From Pseudomonas sp. IPO3778 (GTDB taxonomy: Bacteria > Pseudomonadota > Gammaproteobacteria > Pseudomonadales > Pseudomonadaceae), in contig NZ_JACARC010000047.1 in NCBI RefSeq assembly GCF_013386825.1, forward strand, positions 1 through 64,000: 64,000 bases of DNA, read 5' to 3'. Positions 62,370-64,000 of the stretch are shown piece by piece. The notes under the pieces were generated by a model. That model was not told the origin of the DNA. It saw only the letters and a list, made by a program, of their open reading frames with translations, and made no database searches. The first letter of the stretch is position 1; the number at the start of each line of letters is the position of its first letter. The position numbers and the translations under genes are program-made.

Positions 62370-63911
62370 TCACAAGGCGGCTGAACCGATCCCGGTCGTC
62401 GTCCGCACCCTACCTTCCAGCCTGCGCTTCAACCCCCGCGCCTCAATCATCAGTTTCGAGCCCTTGGCCGCATTGGCCCGCCCCCATTCCTCCAGCAGCT
62501 CAAGGCAGGAGTGGTCGATATAACTCAGGTTACTCAGCGGCACATGCACTGTGGTGCCGGCGGGCACCGTCGACAACACCTGGGTCAACGCCGGCACCTT
62601 GAGAAAGGTCGCCGCCCCCGTCAAGCGCAACTCCATCTCACCATCCTGGGGCAGGTCGATCAGGCTTATTTTCAGGCGCGAAGCCTTGAACGCCAGCTTG
62701 ACCAGCGTCAACCCGAAGCCCACCAATACGCCGGTCAGCAAGTCGGTAAAGATGATCGCCAGGGCCGTCGCCGCGTAGGTAAACATCGGCATCCGCCCAT
62801 AACGCGCCAGGCCACGAAACGCCTTCATGTCCACCAGTTTGATCCCGGTGTACACCAGCACGCCCGCCAGGCTCGCCACCGGAATGCTTTGCAGCACGCT
62901 GGACAGCAGTAATACGAAGCCCAGCAGCCACAGGCCGTGGAACATCGCCGACAGCCGCGTGGTAGCACCGGCCTGAACGTTGGCCGAACTGCGCACGATC
63001 ACACCGGTCATCGGCAGGGCGCCCACCAGGCCACACAGCATGTTGCCCACGCCTTGCGCCGACAATTCCTTGTCAAAATCGGAGCGTTGGCCACTGTGCA
63101 TACGGTCGACTGCCGCCGCCGACAACAATGTTTCAGCGCTGGCGATAAACGCCACGGCAAAAGCGGCGATCAACAGGTTGGGGTCCGCCAGGTTCAGCAG
63201 GTCACTGGGCCGCAGCCAGTCGATAGCGTCCGCCAGGTTTTCCGGCACCTCCACACGCTTGACCTGCAACGCCAGCACCAGGCTGGTGACGGTCGCCAAG
63301 CCCACGCCGAGGAGGGCGCCCGGCACGAAGCGCAGCTTTTGTGGGCGGAATTTGTCCCACAGCCACATCACCAGAATCGTCGACAGCCCGAGCAAACCTG
63401 CCTGCCAGCCAAGGCCACCGCCCAGGGTCGGAATCGCCTGGACCAGCGCTGCCGGGAAGCCGGCGAGGTTATCCAGCCCGGAAGGTTTGGGCACACCGTC
63501 GAGCATTACATGGACTTGCGACAGGACAATCAGCACCCCGATCCCCGCCAGCATCCCGTACACCACCGCAGGCGCCGTGACACGAAACCAGCAACCCAGG
63601 CGCAAACGCCCGGCCACCAGTTGCAGGAAGCCCGCCAGCAACAGGATTGGCCCGAGCATCGCCATACCATGCTGGCGCACCACCTCGAACACCAGCACCG
63701 CCAACCCGGCGGCCGGGCCGCTGACTTGCAGCGGCGACCCTGCCAGCCAACCCACCACCAGCCCACCAATGATCCCGGTGATCAGGCCCTTGGCGGGCGG
63801 CATCCCGGACGCAATCGCGATCCCCATGCACAGCGGCAAAGCGACCAGAAACACAACCACGGAGGCCAGCAGCTCCCGTGGCAGTACAGCTTTTAATTGA
63901 GCAGCACGCAT
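62370..63911 (-). CDS. SulP-family anion transporter with STAS domain
   Basis: A 513-residue permease with about 11 helices and a C-terminal STAS domain (about 415-500, TTVHVPLSNLSYIDHSCLELLEEW). The start VVFLVALPLCMGIAIASGMPP is typical. The family carries sulfate, bicarbonate or other anions. In PAO1 the equivalent gene stands next to a carbonic anhydrase, which favours bicarbonate, but that gene would lie beyond the window end. The substrate is not fixed by sequence. Confidence 0.92.
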   Translation of the reverse strand: MRAAQLKAVLPRELLASVVVFLVALPLCMGIAIASGMPPAKGLITGIIGGLVVGWLAGSPLQVSGPAAGLAVLVFEVVRQHGMAMLGPILLLAGFLQLVAGRLRLGCWFRVTAPAVVYGMLAGIGVLIVLSQVHVMLDGVPKPSGLDNLAGFPAALVQAIPTLGGGLGWQAGLLGLSTILVMWLWDKFRPQKLRFVPGALLGVGLATVTSLVLALQVKRVEVPENLADAIDWLRPSDLLNLADPNLLIAAFAVAFIASAETLLSAAAVDRMHSGQRSDFDKELSAQGVGNMLCGLVGALPMTGVIVRSSANVQAGATTRLSAMFHGLWLLGFVLLLSSVLQSIPVASLAGVLVYTGIKLVDMKAFRGLARYGRMPMFTYAATALAIIFTDLLTGVLVGFGLTLVKLAFKASRLKISLIDLPQDGEMELRLTGAATFLKVPALTQVLSTVPAGTTVHVPLSNLSYIDHSCLELLEEWGRANAAKGSKLMIEARGLKRRLEGRVRTTTGIGSAAL

Positions 63912-64000
63912 GATGACTCTCCCGAGGCATTCGCCGGGCGTGGCAAGGCCTGGCTGCTCGAATGGCAGCCATCGCGTTACCCGACAGGGGATGTGTTAGA
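63912..64000 (-). promoter_or_regulatory. Upstream region of the SulP gene
   Basis: The last 89 bases of the window are upstream of the SulP start; GGGAG lies just before the ATG on the minus strand (plus-strand CTCCC near 63919). Nothing else is clear. Confidence 0.4.

Noticed and set aside
1..64000. CRISPR array, prophage, insertion sequence, tRNA or rRNA
   Set aside because: I saw no regularly spaced repeats, transposase or integrase genes, or tRNA-like cloverleaf. The repeated palindromes are REP elements.

Overview
The window is chromosomal DNA of a Pseudomonas, most likely of the P. fluorescens group. The evidence is the set and order of genes (algB-kinB-ampDh2-dgcH-dsbA-cc4-engB-ersA-polA-thrB-znu-katE-metNIQ, then a full aa3 oxidase cluster), PolA, KinB and AlgB sequences with the P. 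aeruginosa residue numbering, and many REP/REPIN palindromes of the two kinds common in fluorescent pseudomonads. Gene order and naming were judged from memory of P. aeruginosa PAO1; nothing was searched. There is no prophage, insertion sequence, CRISPR array, tRNA or rRNA. Most of the window is core genome, with compact operons.

Layout. 0-9 kb: glutarate catabolism (CoA-transferase and glutaryl-CoA dehydrogenase, divergent LysR regulator), proton-translocating transhydrogenase pntAA-pntAB-pntB, and an acetyl-CoA hydrolase/succinate CoA-transferase. 8.6-13.2 kb: two small DUF1127 genes whose upstream regions share GTACAG motifs, then three tandem secreted DUF2388 paralogues coupled to a two-domain exported DUF4105 protein, and a GFA-fold protein. 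13.4-26.5 kb: transport and envelope genes: CitMHS permease, TerC, Na/Pi cotransporter with a PhoU-like tail, membrane-anchored M16 peptidase, DUF5924 protein, a four-gene MCE lipid transporter, a nucleoside-recognition permease and GltP. 27-36 kb: Ivy-type lysozyme inhibitor, DUF1328 protein, small membrane protein, AlgB-KinB, AmpDh2, a GGDEF diguanylate cyclase, an EEP-fold hydrolase and DsbA. 36-49 kb: cytochromes c4 and c5-like, EngB, the sRNA ErsA with an AlgU-type promoter, PolA, DUF2782, ThrB, ZnuA/Zur-ZnuC-ZnuB, a lipoprotein and catalase KatE. 49-64 kb: MetNIQ, a Bro-N protein behind an unusual structured leader, SCO-CtaB-CtaA-SURF1-CoxIII-Cox11-CoxI-CoxII for aa3 oxidase, an unknown protein and a SulP transporter.

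How the genes work together: there is a clear cell-envelope theme (AlgB/KinB alginate control, AmpDh2, lysozyme inhibitor, DsbA, MCE transport, AlgU-driven ErsA) and a respiratory theme (transhydrogenase, c-type cytochromes, aa3 oxidase with heme A synthesis and copper insertion). The parts least explained by known biology are the leader of the Bro-N gene at 52.16-52.37 kb, which can be drawn as a switch with a terminator hairpin and a repeat overlapping the Shine-Dalgarno; the DUF1127/DUF2388/DUF4105 block; and a structured leader in front of gltP.
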